DNA from: Gorsachius magnificus
Lineage: Eukaryota; Chordata; Aves; Pelecaniformes; Ardeidae
Assembly (NCBI GenBank): GCA_034008185.1
Contig: CM067109.1
Location: 59,574,801 to 59,638,800 of the forward strand
DNA: 64,000 nt
Direction: 5' to 3'
Positions 61,113 through 64,000 of the stretch are shown in pieces. Under the pieces are notes generated by a model. It worked only from the letters and a program-made list of their open reading frames with translations, had not been told where the DNA came from and did not search any database. Position 1 is the stretch's first letter; the number at the start of each line of letters is the position of its first letter. The position numbers were made by a program, and so were the translations under genes.

Positions 61113-63283
61113 GTGAGGGTTTTGTTTGGTTTGTGACATAGGTACTTCCAGTTATTTTATTTTTTTTTTAAAACAGGCCTGGTTCTGCAAGCAGCTAAGC
61201 ATTGGAGTAATTTCACTAAGGCCATAGAGACGCAGGAAGTAAGGGGGACACATTTCTTCAGAAACAGTATTGATTCTCTTATTATTGAGCCATCTCTTGC
61301 GATACTTAAACTTGTTGCTAATTATTTTATAACTACTGTCCAGAAAAACACCTCAAGGGAGTGTTCGTCATTCACTTAGTCAGTCTTGGCATTATCACTG
61401 CATTTTTGCAAATACTACAGGCTCATGGAAATAATGATGCATGGTGCCAAGTGATAGGAGGAAACTATATTGGGAAAAGTGTGCAGTGTCAAAGTTAGTG
61501 TAAGAATGTAGTGATGAAGCTTACTTGTATGGGATCACACATACTGCGGCATACAGTCAAAGTGATGTTGATTTAATGAGCTGCAAAGGCAGTTCTTGGA
61601 CTCATATCTCAAATTTAGCACTGATAAAATGGTGCATTCTGTAAAGCCTACTTGGAATGTATTTATGGACTATCTTCACGTTTGAAAATATTAACCCATT
61701 TCTTTTGACACACAGTGTTAGGTGTGGGGGAAAAGTCATGCTGTTTTTTTTCCCCTTATTATCAAATACATTTTTTTCCTGGTAAGAATTATATAACAGC
61801 AAGCTGCAATATGGGAAAACCACATGTGTTTCAAGTTCTCCTGAGAGCTTTAGTATAGTTTAATGGTGGAATTTGGAGATTAAGCTGGAAATTGTCTGAC
61901 AGGAGTATGGATCAGTTGCAATGACAAGATAGTTGAGATGTTGAATAGGAAATAGCACTCTGAAAAATCACCTTTTAACAATTTCAGTGAGCACGTAAAG
62001 GAACAAACCTGATGAATGATGTATTTGCATCTAGGAACTATGTCATCACATCCAGGATGAGGCACTGTGAGAAAAATGCAGGCTTCTGCATGGTGTCCCC
62101 TCTTCTGTGGGGTGAGGAACAGAGGCCTTGAGCACCGCACGTTGAGCGCGGCGCTTTGTGTTTGAGCCTTGCAACAGACAGCGCCTGCCTGAGGTCTGTG
62201 CAAAAATGCAAGAGGTGGGCTCCTGTGGTTATAAACTGCTATACTAAAATTCACACGTGAATGCTATTTGTTGAAATTGTGGTCTTGAGATGTAAATGCA
62301 GGTAAATCACAATTGTGATATCCTGTATTTCTCTCTCAGGGCCTATAGTTAAACTTATATGTGACTTAGAAGAAGAAAAATACTATGCATACAACCTTTA
62401 CATTCTCTGTTCTCTTTGGTCTGTGATCTATTTTGCATGGTATAATGACAGAGGAAAAGAAAAGGTGCTTGAGGCCTAGATGTCCATGGTAAAGGCTCTC
62501 CTGTTACTAAAAAAAAAATGTTGCAGAACTAACTTCACTCATTTGAGCCTTTTCTGGTTTACTGTGATTGTGCTTCTCATCCCTGTGAGGCCAATTTTGG
62601 CCTCTGGTAACAGAGGTAGGAAAGCAGCTGAAACACATGTCTTTGTTTAGTTTGCAAGTACAGTGTAACACAGAACTTTTGCAAAAGAAGTACAGGTTCA
62701 CATCTTGCTCCTTTGACTGCTTCCCTTAGTTCAAAGGTTCCTTTTGTAACCATCGAATTATCCCACGCAGAGGATATGCAAGCAAAAACTCTTTTCTGCA
62801 TGCAAATGTTACTTTCTGCTACAGAACACTGTACACCTAGACTTCCGGTTCTGTCTGTTTTGCATGGTAAAACACCATTTAGAGGTTCATCACATATATG
62901 GACACTAATGCCACCTTAGTTTGACAAGGTGTTAAAATGTGCTTTATCAGCATTGCCTACTAGAGATCAGTATATTTGAAATAACCATGCAGGAGGATGT
63001 TTTCCAATAGTGACAGCATGTACTACAAAAAATAGAAGCAGTGTTTAATATCTTGCTGAGTTCTTCAGCTTTTGTAAAGGTTTTATCTGGAAGCGTTATC
63101 TCCTTTTGCTCTGATTTCCTGGTACTAGAATTCTTTGTATGATTGCTTTTGGTTTAGCCAAAATTATGGATATGGGTAATAGTTTAGCTTGATCCATCCA
63201 CAAATGTTGCTGTACTTGGTGTATTCCTCACAGAGATGCATCAAACTATAGTGGCTAAAAGATACATATAGGTGGTGGTTGGT

Positions 63284-63310
63284 GTTTTTTTGGTTTTTTT
63301 TTTTTTTTTT
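63284..63310. repeat. T-rich homopolymer tract
   Basis: A run of eight T, GG, then a run of 17 T. It may be an old poly(A) tail on the minus strand, but no retroelement body is recognised next to it. Confidence 0.8.
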
Positions 63311-64000
63311 AATTAAAGAAATGGCAGCAGGAAGGGACATAACGAAGTTGTCTTTGAGCCAGTGATATTCAGCTGCCTACTGAAGGGCTTGATTGATAGT
63401 AGAGGTATGAAGAGTTAATAGACTCCCAACTTTTTGAGAGAGGTGTATAGGACTCTTGGTTTTTCTCTGTTTTGGCTGTCTAAAACTGCAGCTGTTTTTC
63501 ATAACAGCACTGTGCCTATCATGCAGTGTAACTAAAAATCCTACTTAAGAGTTTAGGATCGCAATGTTACGCACTGATGTGCACCATTAAGGGTAATAAA
63601 AATCACATCTCACACAGGTACATCAGCTGCAGGTTGGTACCAAGTAGTAGAGGAAAATATGAAAAAAAAATAAATGTGTATGTGTGTATAATTTTTCACT
63701 GAATGTGAAGGTTAATTTTGTCTGCAGTTTGTGGTCCACCTAATACTAATTCGTGGTAATTAACTGAAAGTGATGAAGCCAAGGCAGGGCAATCCTTTCT
63801 TTTCACAGTAGCTTGATATAAGCAAATGTGTTTTACTGTAGCAAGTTGCTCAGGTCTGCAGACCCGTAACAGGCTTCTGCACTAACCAGTTCTGGCTTGT
63901 TTGTACAGGCCCCCTCCAGTGGTCCTTTGCAGATACATCTCCAGATACATCTATTCAAGCTTTTCTGCAGCGCGGGAGCAAGTTACAGTGGTTGCCTCTG

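Larger units (their letters stand above)
58618..64000 (+). other. Inferred intron to the right window edge
   Basis: AT-rich DNA without a recognised gene or named repeat. The longest frame is 124 codons minus (61,880-62,254), with no identifiable domain. The region includes a candidate exon at 60,999-61,112 and a T-run near 63,290. No glycosyltransferase coding sequence is present, so if this is GCNT1 its coding exon lies beyond 64,000. Confidence 0.45.

Noticed and set aside
45087..64000. Search for the GCNT1 coding exon
   Set aside because: No frame approaches the roughly 430 codons expected and no glycosyltransferase motif was seen, so the coding exon must be outside the window if the synteny inference is right.
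1..64000. CRISPR arrays, phage, operons or a novel multi-gene defence-like system
   Set aside because: The DNA is clearly avian nuclear sequence. No regularly spaced repeats, clustered genes or prokaryotic signals were found, and no undescribed system can be supported.

Overview
The window is vertebrate nuclear DNA, almost certainly from a bird. Five sizeable and two tiny CR1 LINE relics are present, and the 3' ends of several carry the ATTCTATG-type octamer diagnostic of avian CR1. Three solo LTR-like elements resemble avian endogenous retroviruses. Unique DNA is AT-rich and CpG-poor apart from two sharp CpG islands. There are no bacterial-style operons, and nearly all long open frames are either inside CR1 relics or chance frames in GC-rich DNA.

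Left edge (1-1010): a CpG island holds coding exon 1 of riboflavin kinase (RFK) on the minus strand. The 27 codons from the ATG at 416 match the N-terminus of vertebrate RFK as I remember it and end at a GT donor that splits the Ala codon of the flavokinase PTAN motif. The rest of RFK lies to the left of the window.

Middle (about 1-44 kb): intergenic DNA with no supported protein gene. It carries a candidate LTR (4.7-5.1 kb), CR1-A (6.6-9.4 kb, minus), CR1-B (11.3-12.7 kb, minus), a CR1 tail at 13.9 kb, a homopurine microsatellite at 18.3 kb, CR1-C (23-24.2 kb, plus), CR1-D (30.9-32.0 kb, minus), a 5'-incomplete LTR at 32.1-32.6 kb and a CR1 tail at 34.7 kb.

Right part (44-64 kb): a solo LTR with TATA box and AATAAA abuts a second CpG island (44.64-45.48 kb), which contains a strong plus-strand splice donor at 45,086/45,087. 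In mammals, and as I recall in chicken on the Z chromosome, RFK is arranged head-to-head with GCNT1 (core 2 beta-1,6-N-acetylglucosaminyltransferase). I therefore infer that the second island is the GCNT1 promoter and that 45-64 kb is its 5' untranslated/intron region. No GCNT1 coding sequence is visible here. Candidate spliced exons at 49,029-49,072 and 60,999-61,112 fit this picture but are unproven. A solo LTR with a 5-bp target duplication (57.2-57.8 kb) and a CR1 tail (58.3-58.6 kb) sit in the putative intron.

I found no previously undescribed multi-gene system. The more interesting signals are the LTR abutting the inferred promoter, the internally deleted CR1 copies, the candidate cryptic exons and one unexplained coding-like relic near 13 kb.
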